From Kofleriaceae bacterium (GTDB lineage Bacteria > Myxococcota_A > Polyangia > Haliangiales > Haliangiaceae): a stretch of 46,259 nucleotides of DNA. The notes beneath the pieces were generated by a model. The model did not search any database. It was not told the origin of the DNA and saw nothing but the letters and a program-made list of their open reading frames with translations. Both the position numbers and the translations under genes were made by a program. Location of the stretch: the NCBI GenBank assembly GCA_025357755.1, contig JANXOP010000127.1:1-46259 (forward strand), read 5' to 3'. Shown in pieces: positions 15,355 to 24,089 of the stretch (the stretch's first letter is position 1; every line of letters starts with the position of its first letter).

Positions 15355-16955
15355 AAGCCCGGCACATCGGCTGGCTCCTCGCGCTCGTCACGACGATCAC
15401 GGTGGTGGTGTTGCAGCGCGATGTCGGGATCGCGCGCGACGAGACGGTCTACATGAGCGCGGGCCAGCGCTATGCCGAGTGGTGGGTCGGGCTCGCGAAG
15501 GTTCAACACGGCATCGGCGCGCCGCTCATCACGTCGACGTTCGGTGGCCCGATGGGCGGTGGCGGGAACCCCGAGCATCCGCCGCTCGCCAAGCTCGCCG
15601 CCGGGCTATCGCATCGTTGGTTCCACGACGATCTGCCGATCTTCGGCGAGCTCACCGCGTATCGGCTGCCGTCGGCGATCTTGCACGGCCTGCTCGCGTG
15701 GCTGGTGTTCACGTTCACGCTCGAGGTCTGGGGGCTCGCGGAAGCCGTGCTCGCGGCGCTGTGCTTGCTGGTGTTGCCGCGCGCGCTGTTTCACGCGGGC
15801 CTGACCTGCTTCGACGCGCCGATCATGACGCTGTGGTTCGCGACGATCTTCGCGTACTGGCGCGCTCTCGCGATCGATCGCAAGCGGATCCCATGGCAAC
15901 TCGGTCTCGCATGGGGCCTCGCGCTCGCGACGAAGCACACCGCGCTGCTGTTACCGTTCGCGATCGGCATCCATTACATCGTGCTCGCGATCCACAAGCG
16001 CGATGCGCTGTTTCGCTGGCGGCTCGTCGCGACGATGGCGGTGCTCGGCCCGCTCGTGTTGTTCCTGGTGTGGCCGTGGCTGTGGCTCGATCCGATCGGT
16101 CACGTCAAGCAGTGGCTGCAGTTCCACGCGACCCACGTCCACTACAACTTCGAGTATCTCGGCCACAACTGGAACGCGCCGCGGTTCCCGTGGCACGTCG
16201 CGCTCGTCACGACGCTCTTCACGGTACCGGCGGCGACGCTCGGCGCGGCGGCGATCGGAGCGGGTGTGTGGATCGCGCGCTGGCGGCGCGGCACGAACGC
16301 GGACAGCGATCGCGCACCGGTGTTGTTGCTCGGGCTGTCGGCTGCGGCCGCGATCGGCCCGTTCCTCCTCGGCACGACCCCGATCTTTGGTGCAGAGAAG
16401 CACTGGATGGCGGTGTTGCCGACGATCTGCATCGCGGCCGGCGTCGGTGGGATCTGGGCGGCGGGCCGGCTCGCGGCGACGTTCGAGAAAATCCCGGCGC
16501 GGGTCGCGATCGGCATCGTCGCGGGCACGATCGTACTCGCCGGATCTAGCGAGACCGTCGTCTCTCATCCCTACGCGCTGACCTGGTACTCGGCGCTCGC
16601 GGGCGGCGCGCCTGGTGGCGCCGACCTCGGGATGAATCGCCAGTTCTGGGGCGTGTCGGCGCGCGGCGTGCTGCCGGAGCTCGCGGGGCAACCGCCTGGC
16701 CCCGTGTACTCGCACGATGCCTCGCCGGCGTGGGGCTGGTACCAGCGGCTCGGCGAGCTCCCGAAAGGCTATCCCGATGCGGGTAACGAAGCCTCGGGGA
16801 TCGCGGCGAGTAGCTACGCGCTCGTGATCCACGAGCAGCACTTCAACCGCCACGACTACATGATCTGGAGGAACTACGGCACCGTGCGCCCGCTGTTCGT
16901 GCTGCGCAGCGGTGGCGTGCCGATCGTGTCTCTCTACAAGCGCCCGGCGAAGTAA
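15351..16955 (+). CDS. GT39/PMT-like membrane glycosyltransferase
   Basis: The 534-residue protein has about ten to eleven membrane helices. The first extracytoplasmic loop carries the acidic pair ARDETVY and the segment NPEHPPLAK, both typical of the dolichyl-phosphate-mannose protein mannosyltransferase (GT39, GT-C) superfamily, which moves sugars from polyprenyl-phosphate donors on the outer face of the inner membrane. ATKHTALLLPFAIG and GTTPIFGAEKHWM are later conserved-looking parts. The last 140 residues are soluble. The start is GTG 15351, overlapping the previous stop. It is the middle gene of a three-gene operon. Confidence 0.78.
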   Translation: MKARHIGWLLALVTTITVVVLQRDVGIARDETVYMSAGQRYAEWWVGLAKVQHGIGAPLITSTFGGPMGGGGNPEHPPLAKLAAGLSHRWFHDDLPIFGELTAYRLPSAILHGLLAWLVFTFTLEVWGLAEAVLAALCLLVLPRALFHAGLTCFDAPIMTLWFATIFAYWRALAIDRKRIPWQLGLAWGLALATKHTALLLPFAIGIHYIVLAIHKRDALFRWRLVATMAVLGPLVLFLVWPWLWLDPIGHVKQWLQFHATHVHYNFEYLGHNWNAPRFPWHVALVTTLFTVPAATLGAAAIGAGVWIARWRRGTNADSDRAPVLLLGLSAAAAIGPFLLGTTPIFGAEKHWMAVLPTICIAAGVGGIWAAGRLAATFEKIPARVAIGIVAGTIVLAGSSETVVSHPYALTWYSALAGGAPGGADLGMNRQFWGVSARGVLPELAGQPPGPVYSHDASPAWGWYQRLGELPKGYPDAGNEASGIAASSYALVIHEQHFNRHDYMIWRNYGTVRPLFVLRSGGVPIVSLYKRPAK

Positions 16956-16968
16956 GCTGCGATTCGCG

Positions 16969-17505
16969 ATGAACCACGCCATCTTCGCTGTCTTCGCCGT
17001 CGGGGCTTGTTCGCAGAGCAGTGCGCCGGGCTGGAACACCTCGACGTACTGGAGGCAAGCCGAGACCGCCGCGCACGCATGGCAAGCGGATGCCGAGCTC
17101 GTGCTGCTCGTCGCCGATGCGACCGACGCCAACGGCATCGCGCACCTCGAGGCGCCGAGTGCGCGCTTGCGGTTCGAGTATCGCTCGCAAGTCGATCTCG
17201 CGAAGACCGCGGAGGAGCAGGTCGGCGTCTCCGCAGGGCGACCGGCGAACTGCTTGTTCGCGAGCTACATCCACGACCGGCGCACGCAGCTCTCGACGGG
17301 CATGCGTACGGGTGATTGCGCGGGGCCGCGCCTGGGGCCCGTGAAGTGCTCGATCGCGCAGATCTGGAAGCGCGCGATCGCCAAGGGCGCGCCGACGATG
17401 GGCACCGCGAACATCGAGATGCATCTCTCGGGCACCGTGCGACGGTGGCGGTTCACGAAGACCGATCACGGCCAAGTCGACGAGAACTTCGACGACGACT
17501 GCTAG
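16969..17505 (+). CDS. Small lipoprotein, unknown function
   Basis: This 178-residue protein begins MNHAIFAVFAVGACSQ, a very short lipoprotein signal with Cys14. An in-frame earlier start at 16912 lies inside the previous gene and would bury the signal, so ATG 16969 is used. The mature protein reads AWQADAELVLLVADATDANG, then four to five further Cys and a polar acidic tail (DENFDDDC). No domain recognised. It lies 13 bp after the GT39-like gene and is probably a partner at the outer face of a membrane. Confidence 0.65.
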   Translation: MNHAIFAVFAVGACSQSSAPGWNTSTYWRQAETAAHAWQADAELVLLVADATDANGIAHLEAPSARLRFEYRSQVDLAKTAEEQVGVSAGRPANCLFASYIHDRRTQLSTGMRTGDCAGPRLGPVKCSIAQIWKRAIAKGAPTMGTANIEMHLSGTVRRWRFTKTDHGQVDENFDDDC

Positions 17506-17537
17506 CGCTTGCAGCTGACCTGGCAGCGCTTCGAACC

Positions 17538-19670
17538 TCAGGGGTTCGCCCACATCCACACGTCGTCGATGACCAGGTGGCCCGTCGGCGAATCATCGAC
17601 GAGCACCAGCGTGCCGCGCTTGCCGAGGATGTCGTCATCGATCATCCACGTGGTGCGCTGCAAGGCCTCCCCACCCGGTGCGGGCACGCCGGCCGTGCGC
17701 ACGAGCTTGTCCTCGACCCAGAGCTCGATGCGGAGCTTCGTATCGTCGGTGCCGCCCGCGACGAGCAGGCTCATCCGCTTGCCATCGATCAGGAAGCTCG
17801 GCGAGGTCATCCGACCGGTCGCTTTGTCGCCACCGTGCATGCTGTTCGCGAACCGCTGGCCGGTCACGCCGACGACGAGCCCTTGCCCGGCTTCGGGCTC
17901 GATCGCGGGACCATCGCCCCACGCCGGACCGGAGCGCGTCCAGCCCGCCCAGGTCGGCTGCTCGAAATCGAACACCGTCTTCGCATCGGCGGGCGGCTGC
18001 GCCGGTAGCCGCGGCAACCACACGGTATCGGGCACGACATGCGCGCCGGTGTAGACATGCGGGCGCTCGCTCTCGGGCAGCTTGAGCGCGGGATGATATT
18101 GCGCGACCAGCGCCGGTAGCTCGAGGAACAGATCGCGATCATCCATCACGATCGCGGTGAAGCGATGATGCACGAGCGCGTCGTCGAGGCCGTTCACGAT
18201 GCGAGGCTGGCGCGTGGTGACGTCCTTGATGCCCATGCGATGGACATGAGGCTGCTTGCCCGCGAGCTCGAGGTACCAGGGATGGGAGGGCATCCACACC
18301 TCGCCATCGAGCGCCTTGATGCGTTTGATCAAGGCGTCACCCGCTTCCCGATCGTGCGCGGTCGGGATGAACCGCGAAGGCGACCAGCGCGCGTGCACGC
18401 AGGTCCAGGCGAGTGCCGCTGCGGCGAGGCCCGCGACGAGCCGCGCGATCCGCGTATCGACCGCGGTCGTCGCGCTCGTGTCATTCTCCGTCGGCCGCTC
18501 GTGCGTGCGCATCGCCTGCGCGCATTGCGCGAGCAAGGGCAGGGCGGCGCCGGCTGCGAGCGCACCGTGCAGGAAAGCGGGCATGTACGCATTGAAGTGC
18601 GCGAACTCGGTGCCCCAGCCGATCGCGCCGACGATCGTCGAGAGCGCGAACGCCGAGCACCACAAGATGAACGCCTTGCTCGCAGCGGGCAGCTCGCGCG
18701 TTCGCGCGTACGTGATGACGAGCGCGACGAGGGCGACCGCGACGACGATCGTCATCGCGGGGAAGTGCCACAGGATGTTGCCGAACGACTTCCAGAACCG
18801 ATCCATGTTGAAGTCGTGCGAGCGATGGATCTTGGACACGTAGGTCCAGAACCAACCGTCGGTCGACGAGTTCATCGCCTGCGTGCCGCCGAGCCCGATC
18901 ACGCCTGCTGCGACGACGTACGCGGTGATCTTCTTCCAGTCCATCACGGCGACGATCGCGCCGCCGAGCACGACGTAGAAGATGCCGGTCTGCTTGCAGA
19001 AGAACGCGAGGGCGAGCATCGCGCCGCCACCCGCGACCCGCGCGTGACCGCGCCAGCCCTCGCCGTGGCACAGCCGCGGCATCGCGGCGAGCGAGGCGGT
19101 CACCATCGCGAGGAACAGCGTGTCCGCGCGGACGATATCGAACCAGCCCTCGACGAACGGATAGATCGCGGCGAACAGGCCGAACGACAGCATCGCGCCG
19201 CACCACGCGATCGGCTGCGCTACCGCGACGAGCCGGCGTCCGAACCGGGTCGCGATCACGCGCGCGCGCGGCAAGGCATGCGTGCTCGTCGCGATCGTGC
19301 CCGATGCTGGCACGATCGTCGCGAACGCGACGCCCGCCATCACGAGCAGCGACAGCACGGAGATCATCCGGCCGAGCGCGTAGCCGAGGCCGAACACCTT
19401 GCCGAGGATCGCGAGCAGCGCCGGGTACAACGGCGTGTAGAGGTACGGGATGAAATCGATCGAAGGCGCCGCGTACAGCGAGTGACCCTCTTGGATGCGC
19501 AGGGCGTGATGCAGCATCCCTCCCTCCATCCACTCGAGGTCGTACGGATACGTGACGCGACTCCCGACCGCGATCGCGAGCAGCGCGATCTGGTAGAGCC
19601 CCGCTGCGGCGAACGCGAGCCACGGCAGTAGCTCGAGCATGCGCCTCGCTCTCGCTTGGTCGGCACTCAC
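17538..19670 (-). CDS. GT-C membrane glycosyltransferase-like protein with C-terminal beta-sandwich
   Basis: The 710-residue protein has about ten to twelve membrane helices in residues 12-420. The first outer loop carries YPYDLEWMEGG, an acidic motif placed like the catalytic one of GT-C enzymes, and IPYLYTPLYPALLA follows. Residues about 430-560 are a soluble alpha/beta region (HDREAGDALIKRIKALDGEV). The last 150 residues form a likely jelly-roll (FDFEQPTWAGWTRSGPAWGD, ending LVIDDVWMWANP), of the kind that binds carbohydrates. The start GTG 19670 overlaps the stop of the upstream sulfatase-like gene (GTGA). Donor and acceptor are unknown. Confidence 0.7.
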   Translation of the reverse strand: MSADQARARRMLELLPWLAFAAAGLYQIALLAIAVGSRVTYPYDLEWMEGGMLHHALRIQEGHSLYAAPSIDFIPYLYTPLYPALLAILGKVFGLGYALGRMISVLSLLVMAGVAFATIVPASGTIATSTHALPRARVIATRFGRRLVAVAQPIAWCGAMLSFGLFAAIYPFVEGWFDIVRADTLFLAMVTASLAAMPRLCHGEGWRGHARVAGGGAMLALAFFCKQTGIFYVVLGGAIVAVMDWKKITAYVVAAGVIGLGGTQAMNSSTDGWFWTYVSKIHRSHDFNMDRFWKSFGNILWHFPAMTIVVAVALVALVITYARTRELPAASKAFILWCSAFALSTIVGAIGWGTEFAHFNAYMPAFLHGALAAGAALPLLAQCAQAMRTHERPTENDTSATTAVDTRIARLVAGLAAAALAWTCVHARWSPSRFIPTAHDREAGDALIKRIKALDGEVWMPSHPWYLELAGKQPHVHRMGIKDVTTRQPRIVNGLDDALVHHRFTAIVMDDRDLFLELPALVAQYHPALKLPESERPHVYTGAHVVPDTVWLPRLPAQPPADAKTVFDFEQPTWAGWTRSGPAWGDGPAIEPEAGQGLVVGVTGQRFANSMHGGDKATGRMTSPSFLIDGKRMSLLVAGGTDDTKLRIELWVEDKLVRTAGVPAPGGEALQRTTWMIDDDILGKRGTLVLVDDSPTGHLVIDDVWMWANP

Positions 19671-22357
19671 GGTGTGACCTCGATCGTCGCTGCGACGACT
19701 TCGTTACCCACGAGCTTCGCGGTTCCACCCTGTGCGTGCATCTGTTCGTTGCCTCTGAACAAGCCGGCTTGAACCGTCAACGGACCGCTCAGCCCGCGCG
19801 GGATGGTGACCGAGGTCGGATAGCGAATGAACTGGCCGGGCTTCCACCACTCGAAGGGTCGCGCCGGGACGTGGTCGCCATTCGCCACCATCTTCGCATG
19901 GGCATCGACGAGATGAACGAACACGCGCCAGCCAGCAGGGATGCGACCTCGCGCTTCCCAGGTCCACACGAGGTTGATCGGGTCACCGGCCTTCGCGTGA
20001 TCGGGCGCCTCGAGCGCGAGCAGGCGAATGCTCGTGCCGAAATCCGTCTCGAGGGGCTTGGCGATCGCGGGCTTCGCAGCGAGCAGTGCTTCGCCCGCAC
20101 CGGGAGGCACGGTCTCGGCGTCGTACCACTTCTCGACGGCGTGCCGGGTCGCGGCGCACTCGCCTTCATCGGTCGACAGGTCATGTATCTCGAGCGGATC
20201 GCGATCGACGCGATAGACCTCCCAGCTCGGATCGGGGCTGACGTTGTAGATCACGTGACACGTGCCATCGGTGCCACCGCGCTTCTCGTTATTGTTCTCG
20301 TAGCTGAGCTGCTGGAACACCACGCGAGGCAGGCTCTTGCCGGCGAGGATGTCGAGCAGCGAGCGCCCCATCATGTCGGGACCGGGCTGCCCCCCCGCGA
20401 GATTCACGAGCGTAGGGATGATGTCGATGTGACCCGCCGGCGTGGTCGCGCGCTGCGCTGGCAAGCCGGGCACGCGCATGATCAGTGGGACCTTGGTCTG
20501 TGCCGAGTAGAGGTGATAACCGTGAAAGTACACGCCGTGCTCGCCAAACCCCTCGCCGTGATCGCCGGTCACGACGATCACGGTCTTGTCGTAGAGCCCC
20601 TTCGCCTTGAGCTCGTTGAACAATCGACCGAGATGAAGATCCGTGAACTCGATCTCGCCATCGTACAGGGCCTCGGCGTCCGTCCCGAACGACTTTACTT
20701 CGGCGTGCGGTTCATACGCGGCGTGTGGGTCGTAGTAGTGAACCCACAGTAACCAGCGGTCGGTGGCGTGCTTGTCGACAAAGGCGATCGCCTTGTCGGT
20801 CTGTTGCTTCGAGGAGCTGCCGTGCGTCTCTTCGGGCCCTTTTCCGGGGACGCCCGCGTGGAGGCGCGCATCTTCGTTGTCGTACTCGGCAAAACCCTGG
20901 TCCATGTGGCGATAGCGATCGAAGTACTCGTAGTTCGTGATCGCGCCAGTGACGAAGCCGAGCGGGGCGAGATACTCCGCGATCGTCGTCGCCTTCATGA
21001 GGAGGCCCGGCCAGTTGACCGACATGTCGTAGAACACGTCGAGCGGCAGCCGACCCGTGAGGATCGCGGGCATCGAGTAGCGCGTCGACGGTGCGTGGGC
21101 CCAGCCGGCCTCGAAGACGGTACCGTCCTTGCCGAGCGCATCGAGGTTCGGCGAGGTCGCGCGCGCGTAGCCGTACGCGCCGAGATGATCCGCGCGCAGC
21201 GTATCGATCGTCACGACGAGGATGTTGAAGTCCTTGGGCACCGTCGCAGGCACGGGAGCGAACGCCGGTGGCTCTTGCTCGCGCTTGGCGTGCGCATCCC
21301 CACCGACGCAGTTTTGATCGATGCCGTCATCCGGAATCTCGAGCGCGCCGGGATGGACGTTCGGATCGCTGTCGTCGCAATCCCCCCCACCGAGGAACCG
21401 CGAGTAGCCATCGTGATCGCGATCGAACGCGGTCCGCAGGGTGCGTGCGATCGAGCCGCCGAGCCCGGTGTATGCGAGCTCGGCCTTGATCACCGCCGCC
21501 GAGCCACCACTCGCGAGCACCGCGACGAGCAAGAGGATCGCGCCGACCGGCCAGACCGCGCGGCGCGGCCACGTGGGGAGGCGGGCGAGCGTGGTCTGGA
21601 GCAAGGCGGCAGGGCCGGCGATGGCGATCGCGAGCAAGCCACCGACGACCGCGACGAGCGGGGCGCGCAGCGGCAAGATCTTCGCGGTCTCCCACTGCAG
21701 CTTCGCCCACACGGCGAGGCCGATCGCGACGAGTGCGCCCGCCGCGATCGCGGGGGTCCAGAACCGCGCGAGCACCGGAGCGCGCGGCACCAGCCGCGCG
21801 AGACCGGCTTCGATCGGCCGCGCGATCACGAACGTGAGGGGCGTCGCGATCACGAGCGCTCCGACGGTCGCGGCCATCGCGACGAGCACGACGAGCCGCA
21901 TCTCGTGACGATTCGCGACGTACGGCATCGTGCTGCGGTACGCGACGTACAGCGCGAGCGCGAACACGGGCAAGCCGGCGAGCACGAGCGAGAGGCCGAC
22001 CGGAGATCTCGTTTCGCGCCTAGCCAAGAACCGGCCGACGTCGCCGAGCCGCGTGTCGCGCGAGAGCACGAGCAGCAGCGCCGCGATCGCGAAGCCAAGG
22101 AGCGCGCCGGTCGCGCCGTGCGAGAGCGCGGTGTAGGCGACGAAGCGCATCCGTCCGACGATGCCGGGCACGAACTGCGCGGCCGGTGCCCACGACCAGA
22201 CCGCGTCGATCGCTCCGGCGGCAAGTCCCGCACCGAATCCCGTCAGCGTGCCCGTGCCGAGCACGTCAGCGATGGGACGTCGGGACTGCATCGATCGGCC
22301 GGCAGCGTACCATTTCCAAAGCGGCCGCAGCCCGGGCACGGTCGACGCGTCTCGCAC
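19667..22357 (-). CDS. Membrane-anchored sulfatase-fold enzyme with MopE-like metal loop
   Basis: The 896-residue protein (GTG 22357; ATG 22291 is an alternative) has seven to eight membrane helices in residues 30-300. Residues about 311-353 form a MopE-like aspartate loop (DRDHDGYSRF, GGDCDDSDPNVHPGA, DGIDQNC), a calcium- or metal-binding motif. The alkaline-phosphatase/sulfatase catalytic domain follows (about 377-680), with NILVVTIDTLRADHLGAYGY, GDHGEGFGEH and HIDIIPTLVNL. At the usual CxPSR site it reads STRYSMPAILTG, so there is no Cys for formylglycine; Thr425 or Ser428 must be the nucleophile. That suggests a phosphodiester or phosphoryl-transfer enzyme rather than a classical sulfatase. 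The C-terminal 130 residues are a beta-sandwich. It is coupled to the next GT-C gene. Confidence 0.82.
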   Translation of the reverse strand: MRDASTVPGLRPLWKWYAAGRSMQSRRPIADVLGTGTLTGFGAGLAAGAIDAVWSWAPAAQFVPGIVGRMRFVAYTALSHGATGALLGFAIAALLLVLSRDTRLGDVGRFLARRETRSPVGLSLVLAGLPVFALALYVAYRSTMPYVANRHEMRLVVLVAMAATVGALVIATPLTFVIARPIEAGLARLVPRAPVLARFWTPAIAAGALVAIGLAVWAKLQWETAKILPLRAPLVAVVGGLLAIAIAGPAALLQTTLARLPTWPRRAVWPVGAILLLVAVLASGGSAAVIKAELAYTGLGGSIARTLRTAFDRDHDGYSRFLGGGDCDDSDPNVHPGALEIPDDGIDQNCVGGDAHAKREQEPPAFAPVPATVPKDFNILVVTIDTLRADHLGAYGYARATSPNLDALGKDGTVFEAGWAHAPSTRYSMPAILTGRLPLDVFYDMSVNWPGLLMKATTIAEYLAPLGFVTGAITNYEYFDRYRHMDQGFAEYDNEDARLHAGVPGKGPEETHGSSSKQQTDKAIAFVDKHATDRWLLWVHYYDPHAAYEPHAEVKSFGTDAEALYDGEIEFTDLHLGRLFNELKAKGLYDKTVIVVTGDHGEGFGEHGVYFHGYHLYSAQTKVPLIMRVPGLPAQRATTPAGHIDIIPTLVNLAGGQPGPDMMGRSLLDILAGKSLPRVVFQQLSYENNNEKRGGTDGTCHVIYNVSPDPSWEVYRVDRDPLEIHDLSTDEGECAATRHAVEKWYDAETVPPGAGEALLAAKPAIAKPLETDFGTSIRLLALEAPDHAKAGDPINLVWTWEARGRIPAGWRVFVHLVDAHAKMVANGDHVPARPFEWWKPGQFIRYPTSVTIPRGLSGPLTVQAGLFRGNEQMHAQGGTAKLVGNEVVAATIEVTP

Positions 22358-22518
22358 GTAGGAAGGCTCTCCCGTGGGGTTTGATTCTCCTCGCGGGCCG
22401 CGGCCGGCCGGTAGCGGTCAAGACGATCGGTAATCACGCGCCGACGATCGGCGCGGCGCTCGGATTCGGTGTCGACGCAGGCACCGACGGCGGTGTCTCC
22501 ACGCCGGGCGTGGCACCG

Positions 22519-23148
22519 CTATCCAGCGCGAAGCACTTCTAGAAGACGAGCGCGAATCGCGGCAAGTCGCGCCTGATCTCGCCCTTCATCCACCGCACGT
22601 TCGATGGGAAACGCATGGAGAAGCCACGCCAGGGTAGGGGGCGAGAATCCCCCGTCCTTGGACGCGGCGTCGGTGAGTCCGCGCGTGAGATCGCCGCCTG
22701 CGTCCAAGAGGGCGCCGATGTCCTCCAGGTCGCGAAGCTCGGTCCGGGACAACAGAGCGCAGAGTTTTTGCGCGAGCAACTCGCGCACGGTATCGACGTA
22801 CACACCCGGGCGAAGCTCCGAAGCTGGCTCGACCGGCGCGGTCGGATCAGCAACGAGGTCAACCTCGATCGATGCGTCACCATCGCGTACGAGCAAACGC
22901 ACGAACGAGTTTGCGCTCTGCAGGCGTTCGACAACGAGCCCGGCGATCACGAGCCGCGCTTCGACCTCACGTGGGATCTCGCCCAGCACGCGATGCGGAC
23001 GAAATGCGAGGTCGAGATCGCGCGTCGTTCGATGGTGCAGATAGAAGCCGATCAGCGCTCCTGCGCCGAACAAGGTCCAGGTTGGCTGCATGCCGGCGAG
23101 CTCGTCGAGAACTCGTTCGTGGAGCGGGCTGAGCCCAGCCGCCTTCAT
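22519..23148 (-). CDS. AbiEii-type nucleotidyltransferase toxin-like protein
   Basis: The 209-residue protein has the minimal nucleotidyltransferase fold of the AbiEii/AbiGii family. TLFGAGALIGFYLHHRTTRD continues to DLDLAF, giving the G(G/A)xAL...RxTxDxD signature, with a third acidic residue in ASIEVDLVAD. A helical part follows with VRELLAQKLCALLSR and LRDLEDIGALL, as in the family. Such toxins transfer nucleotides to tRNA or other targets and are held by a partner antitoxin. I chose the ATG at 23148 because it overlaps the upstream stop (ATGA); the ATG at 23157 is the alternative. The 161-bp gap to the sulfatase gene shows no clear site. Confidence 0.8.
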   Translation of the reverse strand: MKAAGLSPLHERVLDELAGMQPTWTLFGAGALIGFYLHHRTTRDLDLAFRPHRVLGEIPREVEARLVIAGLVVERLQSANSFVRLLVRDGDASIEVDLVADPTAPVEPASELRPGVYVDTVRELLAQKLCALLSRTELRDLEDIGALLDAGGDLTRGLTDAASKDGGFSPPTLAWLLHAFPIERAVDEGRDQARLAAIRARLLEVLRAG

Positions 23149-23444
23149 CGCGCCCATTCGAGGTACCACGTCCAAAACGCGCGCGTTCGTCCCAACGTGT
23201 GAGCGATCAGCGACCAGAGGCGTCGCATCTCGTCGGCGCCTACGATCACGAGCGCATCGTCGGGCTTGGCTTGCCGCATCAGCTTTGCCACCCAGTAGGC
23301 GCGCTGAGCATCTTCGTTCGAGGCGAGGTAGCCTCGAAGCTCCGGCAAGGTGACGTTGCAGTCCCACAGGAAGTAGGGGCGCTGCTGACTGTCGCACAGG
23401 CGCGAGAGCGGGGTCGGACACAACACGCAGCGAGGATAGCCCAC
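23145..23444 (-). CDS. Probable antitoxin partner of the AbiEii-type toxin
   Basis: The 99-residue protein starts at GTG 23444 with GAGG about five bases upstream. It opens YPRCVLCPTPLSRLCDSQQR (four Cys, possibly a metal site), followed by PYFLWDCNVT, ELRGYL, AYWVAKLMRQA and LGRTRAFWTWYLEWAR. From memory this pattern, with YFLWD near the start and LGRxRxFW near the end, is typical of a small protein encoded just before AbiEii-like nucleotidyltransferases. It overlaps the toxin by four bases (ATGA). The 237-bp gap upstream to 23682 is divergent and holds an 8-bp GCGTGCAG direct repeat (23476-23498). Confidence 0.65.
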   Translation of the reverse strand: MGYPRCVLCPTPLSRLCDSQQRPYFLWDCNVTLPELRGYLASNEDAQRAYWVAKLMRQAKPDDALVIVGADEMRRLWSLIAHTLGRTRAFWTWYLEWAR

Positions 23445-23681
23445 GACGGCCTCACCAGCGAGTCCGTCTATCTGAGCGTGCAGGCGTGCAGGCGTGCGCG
23501 ATGCGTTCTTCGCCGGGTGGGGATCATCGATCGCGGTGAGCCCGGGGCGCCTGCTTCTGCTCGTGCTCGGTCGCAGCGAGCGAGCAGGACCTCGCGTTGA
23601 TCTACATGTACGCGCTCGTCGATGGTCGACCGTCAGTCGAGGCCGCAGGACGAGACGCCCTGATTCGCGCCATACTGCCGT

Positions 23682-24089
23682 ATGGGCGGCATCCGCCATC
23701 TCGCGGTCCAGCGGTTGCGGGCGCTGCTGCCCTCGTGGCGGTTCTTCGATCGCGCGACGGTGTCGCCGCAGCTGCTCGTGCGCCGGGTCGGTGGCGAGTG
23801 GCGGCCCGCGGCGACGCCGCGCCGCGGTTGGTTCGGCTGGGCGTTCGCACCGGCGAGCAATCTCGCGCTCGCGTATCACGCGACGGTCGAGCAGCTGGTC
23901 TCCGAGGTCGACGAGCTCGATCCCGCGACCGATCACGAAGCACCGGCGATCACGGGCCTGGTCACGTACGAGCTCGTGACCGCGGTCGCGCGCGCGAGCG
24001 TGCAAACCGGCGACCGCTGGCAGTGGAAGATCATCGTGCTCGACGAGAGCGCGTGGACGGACTACCTGATCTCGGCCGAGCTCGCATGA
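23682..24089 (+). CDS. Small soluble protein paired with an HTTM protein
   Basis: This 135-residue protein has no signal or membrane segment. It reads LPSWRFFDRATVSPQLLVRR, then GWFGWAFAPASNLALAYHAT and a C-terminal strand-rich part (WQWKIIVLDESAWTDYLI). I do not recognise the family. Its stop overlaps the next start (ATGA), so it and the HTTM membrane protein are made together, which suggests a partner or cytoplasmic subunit. Confidence 0.6.
   Translation: MGGIRHLAVQRLRALLPSWRFFDRATVSPQLLVRRVGGEWRPAATPRRGWFGWAFAPASNLALAYHATVEQLVSEVDELDPATDHEAPAITGLVTYELVTAVARASVQTGDRWQWKIIVLDESAWTDYLISAELA

Noticed and set aside
19300..19330. Sigma-54 promoter-like TGGCAC
   Set aside because: It lies inside a coding region and lacks the TTGC partner at the right distance.
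22358..22542. Plus-strand frame ending GVAPLSSAKHF
   Set aside because: It lies in the gap and the ends of two minus-strand genes, has no start of its own and shows no family signature; too weak to call a gene.
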